Assembly: GCF_011758645.1 (NCBI RefSeq)
Contig: NZ_JAAMOZ010000001.1
Span: forward strand, 1,488,001-1,552,000
DNA: 64,000 nt
Direction of reading: 5' to 3'
From: Brooklawnia cerclae
Lineage (GTDB): Bacteria > Actinomycetota > Actinomycetes > Propionibacteriales > Propionibacteriaceae
How positions within the stretch are numbered: position 1 is the stretch's first letter; the number at the start of each line of letters is the position of its first letter. The translations under genes were made by a program, and so were the position numbers. Under the pieces are notes generated by a model. That model saw only the letters and a list, made by a program, of their open reading frames with translations. It was not told where the DNA came from and made no database searches. Of this stretch, positions 1 to 9,229 are shown piece by piece.

Positions 1-460
1 GCAGTCCTTCCAGGCCGGCGAGTTCGACCACCCAGTCCAGGCGGCGTCCGATCTCGTCGGTCTCGATACCGAGGTTCTCCAGGCCGAAGGTGATCTCCTC
101 CTCGACGCTCATGGAGGTGAACTGGGCGTCCGGGTCGGAGAAGACCAGACCCACCAAGCCCGCGCACTGTGCGGCGTCGTAGTCGCGGATGTCCTTGCCG
201 AACAACTCGACCGAGCCGTGGTAGATGCCGTTGAAGCTCTGCGGGATGATGCCCTTCATCGCGCTGGCCAGCGTCGTCTTGCCGGACTCGTTGGGGCCGA
301 CGACACCCACGAACTCGTGGCTCCGGATGGTCAGGTTGATGCCGTCGAGGGCGTCCTTGTCGCCCCCCTCGTAACGCCAGGTGAGGTTCGTGACCGTGAT
401 GGCGGGCTCGCCGCGGTCGGTGGCGGACGCGTCGATGGGGATCGGAGCCGAGCCGGTCAT
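1..460 (-). CDS. ECF transporter ATP-binding protein (A component), partial
   Basis: Incomplete: the C-terminal part lies beyond base 1. The visible 153 residues are an ABC ATPase N-terminus, with Walker A GPNESGKT at about residues 50-60 and a Q-loop region reading VGLVFSDPDAQFTSMSVEEE, typical of cobalt/ECF-type ATPases. It would power the adjacent T and S membrane components in vitamin or metal uptake. Its ATG (458-460) overlaps the stop of the upstream T gene as ATGA, so the two are translationally coupled. Whether the full protein carries one or two ATPase domains cannot be seen. Confidence 0.9.
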   Translation of the reverse strand, partial: MTGSAPIPIDASATDRGEPAITVTNLTWRYEGGDKDALDGINLTIRSHEFVGVVGPNESGKTTLASAMKGIIPQSFNGIYHGSVELFGKDIRDYDAAQCAGLVGLVFSDPDAQFTSMSVEEEITFGLENLGIETDEIGRRLDWVVELAGLEGL

Positions 461-1389
461 CGCAGCACCTCCAGCAGGCCACGGTTGATGACGGACTGGC
501 CCAGCCCGAGCCAATCGGTGGTGAGGCGGATCGCCGCGATCGCCACGAGCAGGACGATCATGCCGGCGATCACACCCCAGTCACGCGCGCGCATCGAGAA
601 CTTCTGCCTGAGCCAGTCGGGGCGCGGCTTCCCGTTGGCCTTGTTGCTCACCCGCACGCCCTTGGCGTACAGGCCCATGCTGATGTCCTCGCTGCGCCGG
701 ATCGACAGCGCGAACAGGGGAATGAGGTTCATGGCGAAGTGCTTGACCTTGCCGACCAGCGACAGGTCGCGCGTGTCGAGGCCGCGGGCGACCTCGGCTT
801 CTTTGATGACCGCGTAGTCCTCCAGGAAGATCCCGACCGATCGCAGCGCGAGGCCGATGAAGTACGACACCACGAAGGGCACGCCCACCGATCTGAGGCC
901 GACGAGGATGTCGCTCTCGCGGTTGGTGCTGAAGTAGAAGATCGACGCCAGCACCAGCGCGATGATGCGGCAGTAGGTGGTGAACGCCCACATGACCGAG
1001 GCGAAGTAGACGTTCACCGGCCCCCAGTGCGCGGCCGGGGACGACATGTCCTCGGCGCGAGGGAAGCAGACGTAGGTCAGGTTGAGGATGATGAAGACGG
1101 TCACGAACATCGGCAGGAACATCTTGAGCCGGCCGAGACGCACGTTCGCCAGCCGGAACATCACCAGGGTGACGACGATGACGAGCAGGTTGACCTCCGG
1201 CCGTTCGATGAACAGCGGAACCACCGAGGTCACCAGGTAGATGACCAATCGCGTGGCCGGATGCAGCGCGTACATGGGCGATGTCGTGGGGACGTAGCCC
1301 ATGATCGTCTTCTGCATCGCCGGACGCGTGGTGCGCGTCCGGGACGCGTTCACCATCGTCGGGGGCGGACTGGCGATCGCGAAGGCCAT
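457..1389 (-). CDS. ECF transporter transmembrane protein (T component, CbiQ/EcfT family)
   Basis: 310 residues with several hydrophobic segments between about residues 45 and 300. The cytoplasmic coupling region holds the ARG-type motif VARGLDTRD and a second, divergent copy GLYAKGVR; these contact the ATPases in EcfT proteins. Length and order (S, then T, then A) fit an ECF importer of the self-contained type. The start at 1389 is ATG with a weak upstream AGG; the first 40 residues are polar and poorly conserved-looking, so an internal start is possible. The substrate is not indicated by this subunit. Confidence 0.88.
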   Translation of the reverse strand: MAFAIASPPPTMVNASRTRTTRPAMQKTIMGYVPTTSPMYALHPATRLVIYLVTSVVPLFIERPEVNLLVIVVTLVMFRLANVRLGRLKMFLPMFVTVFIILNLTYVCFPRAEDMSSPAAHWGPVNVYFASVMWAFTTYCRIIALVLASIFYFSTNRESDILVGLRSVGVPFVVSYFIGLALRSVGIFLEDYAVIKEAEVARGLDTRDLSLVGKVKHFAMNLIPLFALSIRRSEDISMGLYAKGVRVSNKANGKPRPDWLRQKFSMRARDWGVIAGMIVLLVAIAAIRLTTDWLGLGQSVINRGLLEVLR

Positions 1390-1437
1390 GAGGTCAACCT
1401 GCTCTCTGTTGTGTGGGGACGACGCGTGCTGCCGGGA

Positions 1438-2085
1438 TCAGGCCCAGACGCGCTTGACGAAGGCCTTGCTGCGAAGGACGATCGGCGAGATGAACTTCAG
1501 CATGACGACGCCGAGCACCCAGGACGCGATCGAGTTGCCGAGGAACCAGCCGATGAAGGTCACCCAGAAGGCGCCGCTCGTGATGAGCCCGAAGACGATC
1601 AGCACCCCGGAGCCCCACAGTGCACCGATGAGGTTGGAGACGATGATCGCGAAGATCGTGAAGATCGTCCAGTCGCGGCCGCTCCGCAGGCGCGGATCGG
1701 CCTTGAAGAGCCTGAACGCGAGGCCGCCGACGACGCTCTGAGCGAGGTTGCCGGGAATGTAGGCCAGCGAGATGGGTAGGGGAGCGGACCCTGCGATGGC
1801 GTTGGAGATGATCGGGAACGCCGCGCCTGCGATGCCGCCCCATCCGCCGTACCAGATGCCGCCCACCGTCTGAATCGCCTGGCCGGGCCAGAAGGCGGTG
1901 ATGTAGCCGAGGGGAATCGCGAGGCTGCCGAACGTTCCCACGACGATGCCGATGCCGGTGAACAGTGCCGTCATGACGAAGTGCTGGAGGCCGGGCTTAC
2001 GAACCTCGCCCTCGGCGACCTTCCACACGTTCTCCGATGTGGTGGCGCTCGATTCGGCCACCGAGTTGATTGAGCTGCTGGTCAA
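1438..2085 (-). CDS. ECF transporter substrate-specificity protein (S component)
   Basis: Small integral membrane protein with about six hydrophobic helices and a Gly/Trp-rich loop (GGIWYGGWGGIAGAAFP), as in ECF S components. It is first in the minus-strand S-T-A order, 48 bp before the T gene, so it probably sets substrate specificity. The open frame extends to a TTG at 2112 without a ribosome site. I chose the TTG at 2085 because AGAAAGG lies 7 nt upstream of it; both starts are unusual and the choice is uncertain. The substrate is unknown: no riboswitch or biosynthetic gene next to it points to a vitamin. Confidence 0.78.
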   Translation of the reverse strand: MTSSSINSVAESSATTSENVWKVAEGEVRKPGLQHFVMTALFTGIGIVVGTFGSLAIPLGYITAFWPGQAIQTVGGIWYGGWGGIAGAAFPIISNAIAGSAPLPISLAYIPGNLAQSVVGGLAFRLFKADPRLRSGRDWTIFTIFAIIVSNLIGALWGSGVLIVFGLITSGAFWVTFIGWFLGNSIASWVLGVVMLKFISPIVLRSKAFVKRVWA

Positions 2086-2237
2086 GACCGGGCCTTTCTG
2101 CAGGAGGGACAACTTGTATGAGAACTAAGAACTAACAGAATCTCAGCAAGTGCCACTTCCGTGTGGGTTACGGCCGCGTAACGATCCCGTTACGCGGCCG
2201 GATGCGTGCGGGCCTGCGTGTCCGTGTCATGACTACG

Positions 2238-2266
2238 TATCTGTATTACTATCTGTAATACAGATA
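2238..2266. promoter_or_regulatory. 12-bp perfect inverted repeat, probable GntR/YtrA operator
   Basis: Arms TATCTGTATTAC (2238-2249) and GTAATACAGATA (2255-2266) are perfect reverse complements around a 5-bp centre TATCT. The element sits 16 bp before the start codon of a GntR-family regulator and between it and the divergent ECF operon. It is AT-rich in a GC-rich genome. YtrA-type regulators usually bind such palindromes, so autoregulation is the natural reading (inference). Confidence 0.72.
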
Positions 2267-2281
2267 GAGGCTGGAGGTGTC

Positions 2282-2686
2282 GTGGAGATCGAACTAGATC
2301 CGTTGTCGCCGGTGCCGCTGTATCAGCAGGTGCGTGACCGAATCGTGGAACTGATCGCCATGGGCCAACTCGCTCGTGGCACGGGGCTGGCCTCCGTCCG
2401 GTCACTGGCTGGGGCCTTCCGTATCAACCCAGCGACTGTGGCCAAGGGCTACGACCTGCTACGTACCGAAGGCTTGGTCGTCAGTAACGCCAAATCGGGG
2501 ACGTTCATTGCTCGCGGGCGGGATTCGGAGCCGGCGCAGGCCTACTTCGTCACCGAGTGGAGGCAACGGTTGATCACCTTGCTCGCTGAGGGACGCGCCA
2601 AAGGACTGACTGAGGCCGACCTGATATCGATCTGTCGCGAGGTAACCGCTCGGCTGGAGGCTGGCGCGAGCCAAGGAGGCATGTGA
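2282..2686 (+). CDS. GntR family transcriptional regulator, YtrA type
   Basis: 134 residues: an N-terminal winged helix-turn-helix beginning LDPLSPVPLYQQVRDRIVEL and a short C-terminal helical tail with no effector domain, the YtrA subfamily layout. The open frame reaches back to an ATG at 2150, but the conserved fold starts near the GTG at 2282, which has GGAGG 4 nt upstream; the extra 44 residues would be translated through the operator palindrome, so I rejected them. It overlaps the next gene (TGATG). YtrA regulators commonly control a downstream membrane protein or ABC gene, which fits the DUF1648 gene behind it. Confidence 0.85.
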   Translation: MEIELDPLSPVPLYQQVRDRIVELIAMGQLARGTGLASVRSLAGAFRINPATVAKGYDLLRTEGLVVSNAKSGTFIARGRDSEPAQAYFVTEWRQRLITLLAEGRAKGLTEADLISICREVTARLEAGASQGGM

Positions 2687-3780
2687 TGGTCTGGACGATG
2701 CTCACGGTGGTTGTCGCTCTCGGGCTGGTCATGGCGGCAGTTCCCAAGATTTCTCGAGCGACGGTACCACTCGGAGTCAGCGTGCCGCGGTCCAGAGTTG
2801 CCGACCCAGTCGTGATACGGGCGGTCCACGGGTATCAACTGACGTGCGGGCTGCTCACCATCGTCGCAGCCGCCGGGGTCTGGCTCACCCGGATGGCGGC
2901 AGTATCGGGCGCCCTGTGGTTGATCGGACTGCTCCTCGCCTCGACGATAGCCTTCGTGGCCTGTCGGCGTCCCATCGCGGCCGCCAAACGCGAGCAGAAC
3001 TGGTACTTCGGACTCGAGACTCGGATCGGTGCCGATGTGGGACGCCAGACCACCACGGCTCGGCCAGTTTGGCCACTGCACGTGCTGTCTATAGCCCTCG
3101 CCGTCGCAGGTGCCGTCATTCTCGTCCTGTGGTTCGATGTCCTCCCCGACCCGTTCCCCACCCACTGGAACGCGGCCGGGCAGCCTGATGCCTGGTCCAC
3201 CAGAACCTGGTGGACAGTGCTCGCCACCCCATTGACTGCGTTGGCGATCGCGGCCATGATCGCTGGCTTGGCGTCGTGGACGTCCCGGCGGCACGACCCC
3301 GTTCTGCCCGACGGGGCCCGCGGTCCGTCCAGACGGTCGACCCGCGAAACCTCGGTTGCAATCCAGGTTGGTATCGGCTGCCTGTCGGTGCTGAGCACAG
3401 CGATGCTGATTTTCTTCGCACTCGCTCCGCTACTGGCTGTCAGTCAGGACGCGATCGCCGCTGCCGCCTGGGCGGCAATGGCGGCGCTGGTCGTCACGAT
3501 GTTGTGCCTGGTGGGCGTCACCGCGCAGGCCCAGGGGCGGGCCCGACGAGCGGCACAATCCGCTCGCATCGGACGGCCCGAGCCTGACTCACCTGACGAC
3601 GACAGTCTGTGGAAACTCGGCCTCGTCTACTACAACACCAACGACCCCTCGGTGCTGGTTCCCAAACGATCCGGTATCGGCTATGAGCCCAACGCTGGAC
3701 ATCCGCTCGGGATGGCCATCTACTTGTTCGCATTGGTTGCGATCGTCAGCGCGCTCGTCGCTGCGCTAACCGCCGGCTGA
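2686..3780 (+). CDS. DUF1648 / DUF5808-like multi-pass membrane protein
   Basis: 364 residues with about eight hydrophobic segments. A DUF1648-type motif PTHWNAAGQPD lies in the middle and a C-terminal soluble piece reads WKLGLVYYNTNDPSVLVPKR, the pattern seen in DUF5808. Such proteins are found beside YtrA-type GntR regulators in Gram-positive bacteria; related SdpI proteins act in immunity or signalling. The ATG at 2686 shares its A with the stop of the regulator gene and has AAGGAGG 6 nt upstream, so it is preferred over the GTG at 2683. Biochemical function unknown. Confidence 0.8.
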   Translation: MVWTMLTVVVALGLVMAAVPKISRATVPLGVSVPRSRVADPVVIRAVHGYQLTCGLLTIVAAAGVWLTRMAAVSGALWLIGLLLASTIAFVACRRPIAAAKREQNWYFGLETRIGADVGRQTTTARPVWPLHVLSIALAVAGAVILVLWFDVLPDPFPTHWNAAGQPDAWSTRTWWTVLATPLTALAIAAMIAGLASWTSRRHDPVLPDGARGPSRRSTRETSVAIQVGIGCLSVLSTAMLIFFALAPLLAVSQDAIAAAAWAAMAALVVTMLCLVGVTAQAQGRARRAAQSARIGRPEPDSPDDDSLWKLGLVYYNTNDPSVLVPKRSGIGYEPNAGHPLGMAIYLFALVAIVSALVAALTAG

Positions 3781-3798
3781 GCGAGGGAGGAACGACTC

Positions 3799-5103
3799 AT
3801 GAGTGAGGACATCCCCGGGCACTTGCCTGCCGGATCGAAGCGGGCCGTGCTGCTCGTCGGCTTCGGTACCAGGGGCGACGTCGCACCCTTGATCGAACTC
3901 GCGAAGGCGGCGAGCGGATGCGGCATCACCCCCCGGCTCGCGGTGGGGACCGACTCGACGGAGTTCGCGGCCGAAGCGGGGTGCGAGGTGATAGACCTCG
4001 GCGTGGACATCACCCGGTTGATGGCCGGGCCGCTCGGCGACGCCTGGATCCGGGCGTCTCGATGGGGGCCGTATCCTTCCGCGCGTGCGGTCCGGGCTTT
4101 CGTCGGTGCGTGTCTGCCCCGGATCGTGACCGTGCTGCGCGAGCGACACCGGCCGGGCGAGGCACTGGTCACGGGGTTGGCGACCTTCGGCATCGGTGCC
4201 GCGCTGGCCGACGAGCGTGGTGTGATGCATGTGTCGGCGCTGTTCGCCCCGCTGACGCCCAGCACGCAAGCCGCGTCCACCATGCAGCCGATCGTCTCGG
4301 GGAATCACCGCGCCAACCGCCTGGCGGGCATGCTGGCCGCCAGGTATTCGGCAGGTCTCGCTCTGCCCGCGACCAACCTCGTCCGACATGACCTCGGCCT
4401 TCGTCCGTGGAGCTTGGACGATTACGTGACGGCGTTGGTCGATGCTCCCACGCTGTACGGAGTGAGCCCGCACCTTCTGCCGCCGGATCCGGGCTGGCCC
4501 GATCGGGTGGTGGTCACGGGGCACTGGCTGGCCGGCGCCGAGCACCCGACGCCGCCCGGCGGGCTGGAGGACTTCCTCGAGGACCACCCGGGGGCCGTTT
4601 ACGTCGGGGTCGGCTCGATGCCGTCGTCCGACGGGTACGGGTTGGTCGCCGAGGCGTTGGCCCGGTCGGGGCGACCGGGGGTCGTCGCGCGCAACCTCGT
4701 CCCCGAGCTACCTTCGGGCGACCACACTCCGGTCGGGCACCCGGGGTTGTTCGTCGTCGGCGAGGTCTCGCACCAGTGGCTGTTCCCCCGCATGTCCGCA
4801 CTGGTGCACCATGGCGGGGCCGGCACCACGCACCAGGGCGTGCGCGCCGGGGTTCCCGCGACCGCAACGCCGGTGCTCGGCGACCAGCCCTATTGGGGAC
4901 GACGCCTCGCGGATCTCGGGGTCGGTCTGCCGCCCGTCCCGAGGCACAGGCTCACGCCCGCCCGGTTGGCCCGGATCATCGCGGAGACGGCATCACGACC
5001 CGGTCTCCGGGAGCGAGCCCAGTCCTTGGCGGACGCGCTGAGGTCCGAGCGCGGCGCCGAGGCTGCCGCCGCGACGCTCTCGCGGTTGCTCTCGCATCGC
5101 TGA
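3799..5103 (+). CDS. GT-B glycosyltransferase, UDP-glycosyltransferase (GT1)-like
   Basis: 434 residues. The N-terminal Rossmann half contains GFGTRGDVAPLIELAKA, close to the sterol/antibiotic glucosyltransferase signature GSRGDVQP. The C-terminal half has the nucleotide-sugar-binding stretch HHGGAGTTHQGVRAGVPATA followed by DQPYWGRRL. This is the usual two-domain size for the family. It probably transfers a hexose from a nucleotide sugar to a lipid or small molecule; the acceptor cannot be deduced. It begins 18 bp after the DUF1648 gene with GAGGGAGG upstream of the ATG, so the three genes may be one transcript. Confidence 0.82.
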   Translation: MSEDIPGHLPAGSKRAVLLVGFGTRGDVAPLIELAKAASGCGITPRLAVGTDSTEFAAEAGCEVIDLGVDITRLMAGPLGDAWIRASRWGPYPSARAVRAFVGACLPRIVTVLRERHRPGEALVTGLATFGIGAALADERGVMHVSALFAPLTPSTQAASTMQPIVSGNHRANRLAGMLAARYSAGLALPATNLVRHDLGLRPWSLDDYVTALVDAPTLYGVSPHLLPPDPGWPDRVVVTGHWLAGAEHPTPPGGLEDFLEDHPGAVYVGVGSMPSSDGYGLVAEALARSGRPGVVARNLVPELPSGDHTPVGHPGLFVVGEVSHQWLFPRMSALVHHGGAGTTHQGVRAGVPATATPVLGDQPYWGRRLADLGVGLPPVPRHRLTPARLARIIAETASRPGLRERAQSLADALRSERGAEAAAATLSRLLSHR

Positions 5104-5149
5104 GCGCTGACCCCTGACGGTGAACGGCTGGGCCATGGGACAGGAGTGA

Positions 5150-5902
5150 TCAGCCGAGGGCGGCGTTCCCGATCAGGACGCCGATCAGCCAGGTGGCCGC
5201 CAGCGCAAGTGCACCTCCGGCGACCAGCCTTGTCACCGCGCGCGGCCGTGAGCTGCCGCCGATCGTCGCCGAGACCGTTCCGGTGGCTGTCAGGGCGACG
5301 CAGACAGCGACGAACGTCACCGGCACACGCCACGCAGCTGGCGGAAGAAGGATTGCCAGGAAGGGGAGCAATGCGCCCAGGGTGAAGGAGAGCGCGGACG
5401 AGAAGGCCGCATGCCACGGATTGACCAGTTCGTCCTGATCGATGCCCAACTCGAGTTCCAGGTGCGCGGGCAGCGGATCGCGTGCCGTGACCTCCGCGGC
5501 CGCCTGGCGGGCCGTCTGCTCGGACAACCCGCGTTGGACGAAGAGCCCGACGAGTTCCTCCAGTTCCTCCTCGGGCATGTCGTGCAACTCCTGGCGCTCC
5601 TTGTCGATCAGCGCGCTCTCGCTGTCGCGCTGGCTGCTGACCGACACGTACTCGCCCAGTGCCATCGAGATCGCGCCGCCGACGACACCGGCGATGCCTG
5701 CGACCAGAAGAGCAGGTCTGTCCGTGGTGGCCCCGGCGACCCCAACCACCAACGAGGCGACCGAGACGATTCCGTCGTTCGCTCCCAGGACGCCCGCGCG
5801 CAGCCAGTTGAGCCTCTCGGCGAAGCCGGATTGGTGCGGTTCCCCGGGGTGGGGCAGGGTCTGCTCCCCGGGTTGGGAGATGGTCTGGCTCGAGTCGTCC
5901 AT
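5150..5902 (-). CDS. VIT1/CCC1-family Fe2+/Mn2+ transporter
   Basis: 250 residues. A first membrane pair holds LGANDGIVSVASLVVGVAGA, the VIT-family hallmark, followed by GGAISMALGEYVSVSSQRDS. A cytosolic Glu-rich helical domain (about residues 90-150, EEELEELVGLF) binds metal in relatives, and three more membrane helices end the protein. The role is export or storage of ferrous iron or manganese. The frame continues upstream to 6037 but the family homology begins after MDDSSQT; the ATG at 5902 is preceded by AAGGA. It is convergent with the glycosyltransferase, 46 bp apart. Confidence 0.9.
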   Translation of the reverse strand: MDDSSQTISQPGEQTLPHPGEPHQSGFAERLNWLRAGVLGANDGIVSVASLVVGVAGATTDRPALLVAGIAGVVGGAISMALGEYVSVSSQRDSESALIDKERQELHDMPEEELEELVGLFVQRGLSEQTARQAAAEVTARDPLPAHLELELGIDQDELVNPWHAAFSSALSFTLGALLPFLAILLPPAAWRVPVTFVAVCVALTATGTVSATIGGSSRPRAVTRLVAGGALALAATWLIGVLIGNAALG

Positions 5903-5973
5903 GGAACTTCGTGTCCTTCGCGGTAGAGCGGGAAAGCCGCTGTGTCTACGTGCTCGTCCGTGAAAACACAGGT

Positions 5974-5996
5974 GTCGGCGGCGATGTTCCGCCGAC
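5974..5996. promoter_or_regulatory. 8-bp inverted repeat between divergent genes
   Basis: GTCGGCGG (5974-5981) and CCGCCGAC (5989-5996) are separated by 7 nt in the 142-bp region between the VIT transporter (minus) and the P-loop protein (plus). It could be an operator or an mRNA hairpin; nothing identifies the partner. Confidence 0.3.
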
Positions 5997-6044
5997 GGAT
6001 GCAGGCCAGGGAACCCTAACCACGCCCTGTGACACACTCACCGG

Positions 6045-6584
6045 GTGAGAACACACATCCACGTCGTCGGCGCCTCGGGCTCGGGGACGACCACCATCGG
6101 CGCGCGTGTGGCGTCCCAACTTGGCTTCGAGCACCTCGACACCGACGACTACTTCTGGGTGGACACTCCCGAACCCTTCACGGTGACCCGACCGCTCGCG
6201 GACCGGCTCCGGTTGCTGGGTGGCGCGTTGGCCGCCGGCGAGGCATGGGTGCTCAGCGGCTCGATCACCGGCTGGGGCGAATCTCTCGCCTCCAGATTCG
6301 ACCTCGTCATTCGGCTGGAGGCTCCCGACAGCCTGCGACTCACCCGGCTGCGGGATCGCGAGTACGCCCGGTACGGCGACCGCGCGCTGCCGGGCGGCGA
6401 CCACTTCGAGGACACGGAGGACTTCCTCACGTGGGCTGCCGCCTACGAGTCGGGCACGCGGGAAGGACGCAGCCGCCCCGTGCACGAGGCCTGGCTCGAC
6501 ACGTTGACATGCCCGGTCGTGCGGATCGTCAACCTCGATCTCGACGAGAGCGTCGCCGGCGTCGTGCGCGCGATCGGCAGTTAG
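6045..6584 (+). CDS. P-loop NTPase, adenylate kinase/shikimate kinase-like
   Basis: 179 residues with an N-terminal Walker A GASGSGTTTIG, a nearby acidic motif HLDTDDYFW and a LID-like Arg-rich stretch (LTRLRDREYARYG). This is the layout of small nucleoside or metabolite kinases; the first P-loop residues resemble adenylate-kinase-like proteins of unassigned substrate. The GTG start at 6045 is the only one that keeps the beta strand before the P-loop, and no ribosome site is visible, so it may be leaderless. Its last 4 bases overlap the end of the convergent helicase gene. Confidence 0.75.
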   Translation: MRTHIHVVGASGSGTTTIGARVASQLGFEHLDTDDYFWVDTPEPFTVTRPLADRLRLLGGALAAGEAWVLSGSITGWGESLASRFDLVIRLEAPDSLRLTRLRDREYARYGDRALPGGDHFEDTEDFLTWAAAYESGTREGRSRPVHEAWLDTLTCPVVRIVNLDLDESVAGVVRAIGS

Positions 6585-9229
6585 GCGCCGACGCCTTGCT
6601 GCGGCCGGGAGAACAACCGTTCCCGCTCCGCGGCGACCACCTCGCGTGCGAGTTGCGCCTCCGAGATGTCGAACGCCTCGGGAGCGCTGTCGGCCACCTC
6701 GCTGACGCGGGCAAAATCGTCGAACAGCGACGTCTTTCGGGCGAGGATCTCGGTCACGCGCTCGTCGACGCACTGCTCGGACAGCAGCCGGTGCACCTGG
6801 ACGGCTTCGAGCTGGCCCATGCGCCGTGCCCTGGCGATCGCCTGCCATTCCGTGGTGGGTTTGAGCTGCGGCTCGCAGATCACGACCACGGACGCTGCCT
6901 GGATGTTCAGCCCGACCCCACCGGCGATGATCTGTGCGACGAGGACGGCACCCGCGCCCGCCTGAGAGAACTGATCCACGATGTCTTGTCGTGCGTTCGC
7001 GGGAACCGACCCGGTGATCGGGCCGAACACCTGTCCGGGAAGCAGCCGGGCGACCTGCCCGAGCACGGCGCGGAAGTTCGAGAAGACGATGACCCGGCGT
7101 CCGTTCTCTCCGGCCTCGTGGACGACCTCGATGAGGCGGAGGATCTTCTCGGATCGACGTCCCTGCAGCATCGCGGCTTGTCGCATCGCCATGAAGTTTC
7201 CCTCACCGACCGCTGACCGATAGGCGATCATGTCGTCGGGCGACAGAGGGAGCCATTCGTCCACTTCGACGAGTTCGGGAAGCTCGGTCAGCACGTCCTC
7301 CTGATTACGGCGCAGGTAGACGGGTGCGACACGCTTGCGAAAACGCCGGGCCGACAGCGAATCGGCATCCGCGGCCAGCTCGGGTCGTACATATCCCACG
7401 AGGGCGGCGAACTCGTCGGCGCGGTTCTCCAGCGGCGTTCCGGTCAACAGGAGTGCCCGCTCGGATCTGGCCAGCACGTCCGCACAACGCTGGGCTCGTT
7501 TCGTGGCCGGGTTCTTGATGTAGTGCGCCTCGTCGATGACGACACAGTCCAGGTCACCCGCCTCCTGCAGGTGCGACTTGAACCAGGGGAGGGTCTCGAA
7601 CGTGGTGACCCCGACGCCGCCGGTCCGCAGCCAACTGCTGGCTGCCACCGCCCTTTCGTCGCCGTGGAGGCGGTGGGGGATCAGGTCGGTCTTCGAGCCG
7701 ATCTCCCGGATCCAGTTGGTGACGACCGCCGCAGGACAGATCACGACGAAACGCTGTTCACCTCGCGAGCGAAGGTGGGCGAGCACGGCGAGGGCTTCGA
7801 TGGTCTTCCCGAGCCCCATCTCGTCGCCGATGATCACCTTGCGCTGGACGAGAGCGAACCGGGCGCCGAAGCTCTGGTAGCCACGCAGTGTTCCCACCTT
7901 GAGATGAGTGGTCTCCAACGTGAGCGCCCGGATCGCCTCGACTATCTCAGCCGGTAGGTCACCATGGACCTTCTGCTCGTCCTCGGTGTTGAAGCCCAGT
8001 TCGGCCAACAGGCCGAAATAGTCGGCGGGGCGGGCCAGGAAGTCCTCCCAGGGATCACGCTGCCGCGTCGGTGCGCTGGCGCGGGCGACCTGCCTCGCGA
8101 GGCGGACGACCGCCCGGATGTCGGCCCGCAACTCGTCGGCCCCGAGATCCGACGTGGGGTAGACGACAACGCTCTCCGTCGGGTTGGCGGCCACCTGAGA
8201 GAGCCGAGTCAGCTCCTCGGCGCGCGCGAGGTCGTCCGGCGCATTGGTGATCGACCGCGCCGCTTCCCACAACGCGAGACGCCGGAGCAACTCGGTGCAC
8301 TCGGGGCCGCGTCGGTGCAGGTCGATGCGCACCGGTGTCTCGTCGAAGGTCGTCTGCCACAACGTGCGGGCAGCGCCGACCATGCGCGCGGCCGTGACCT
8401 CACCGACGCCCGGGAGGCCGGTGATGCGGGGGCCGGCGTCCAGTACCCGTCTCACGGTGGTCAGTCCGGCGTCCTCGAGGGCCCCGATACGCAGTGCCTC
8501 GCGGGTGACCTCTTTCAGCCGGTCCACCGGCATCTCCGCCACGAGCCTGTCGGCCTCGGCCCGGCGCGCTGCGTCGCCCGCCTCGTGCGCGGCGGCTCCG
8601 AGCCGTTTCTCGTCGCGCAGAGCACCCTGGACGGTCTCGACGGCTCCGGGAAGGTCGATGAGGGTGAGGCCCGACAGCACCGTCGGCCGACGACCCGACC
8701 GGGACAGCGGCGGAGTGGTCGCGAGATGGGATATCAATCCCTTGAGGTCGGACGACGGCGCGTAAGGCTGGGGACGCAGGCGTTCGAGGGTGCCCGTGAG
8801 ATCGGTCATCCGTCCCCACGCCTGGTACGCGGCCAGGAACTCCGCCGCCGACGCAGCCCTGGCACGGCGAGCGCGGCCGGAGACCAGGCGCCGTAGACCC
8901 AGCAACGCACCGGCGTCCCGGAGAGCCTGGGGCACCTGCGCACGGAGCTGGCGGACGTCGTCGGCATCGGCGCTCGACATGATGGGCAGAAGGGATGCGC
9001 GTTCCAGGTCGTTCAGCGCCGGGCCGGACCCGCAGGGGACGGCAAGCACACGCCAGGCGGTCCGCCCATCGCGTCCCACGTCGACCATGCCGCGCCGCAA
9101 ACCGGACAGCGCACCTGAGGCGGCCGCCTCGATGCGCTCGCGCGCGGACAGGATCATCTCGGCCTGAGCGGCCCATCCCGCGATTTCGTCCATCGTGGCC
9201 TGGAGTTGAAAACGGTCGTCGCGGTTCAT
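6581..9229 (-). CDS. SNF2-family DEAD/DEAH helicase with internal helix-hairpin-helix
   Basis: 882 residues. The N-terminal half is unassigned but contains a helix-hairpin-helix DNA-binding motif (TGLPGVGEVTAARMVG, about residue 271). The C-terminal half is a full SNF2-type ATPase: Walker A GDEMGLGKT near residue 468, DEAH near 566, and a helicase-C domain ending with ARARRMGQ, the motif VI arginines. It is probably a DNA-repair or chromatin-type translocase. The frame opens at 9301, but the ATG at 9229 has ACAGGATC just upstream. It stands alone between convergent and divergent neighbours, so context gives no role. Confidence 0.85.
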   Translation of the reverse strand: MNRDDRFQLQATMDEIAGWAAQAEMILSARERIEAAASGALSGLRRGMVDVGRDGRTAWRVLAVPCGSGPALNDLERASLLPIMSSADADDVRQLRAQVPQALRDAGALLGLRRLVSGRARRARAASAAEFLAAYQAWGRMTDLTGTLERLRPQPYAPSSDLKGLISHLATTPPLSRSGRRPTVLSGLTLIDLPGAVETVQGALRDEKRLGAAAHEAGDAARRAEADRLVAEMPVDRLKEVTREALRIGALEDAGLTTVRRVLDAGPRITGLPGVGEVTAARMVGAARTLWQTTFDETPVRIDLHRRGPECTELLRRLALWEAARSITNAPDDLARAEELTRLSQVAANPTESVVVYPTSDLGADELRADIRAVVRLARQVARASAPTRQRDPWEDFLARPADYFGLLAELGFNTEDEQKVHGDLPAEIVEAIRALTLETTHLKVGTLRGYQSFGARFALVQRKVIIGDEMGLGKTIEALAVLAHLRSRGEQRFVVICPAAVVTNWIREIGSKTDLIPHRLHGDERAVAASSWLRTGGVGVTTFETLPWFKSHLQEAGDLDCVVIDEAHYIKNPATKRAQRCADVLARSERALLLTGTPLENRADEFAALVGYVRPELAADADSLSARRFRKRVAPVYLRRNQEDVLTELPELVEVDEWLPLSPDDMIAYRSAVGEGNFMAMRQAAMLQGRRSEKILRLIEVVHEAGENGRRVIVFSNFRAVLGQVARLLPGQVFGPITGSVPANARQDIVDQFSQAGAGAVLVAQIIAGGVGLNIQAASVVVICEPQLKPTTEWQAIARARRMGQLEAVQVHRLLSEQCVDERVTEILARKTSLFDDFARVSEVADSAPEAFDISEAQLAREVVAAERERLFSRPQQGVGA

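Noticed and set aside
2150-2281. 44-residue N-terminal extension of the GntR regulator
   Set aside because: It would be translated across the operator palindrome, has no ribosome site, and the GTG at 2282 begins just before the conserved fold.
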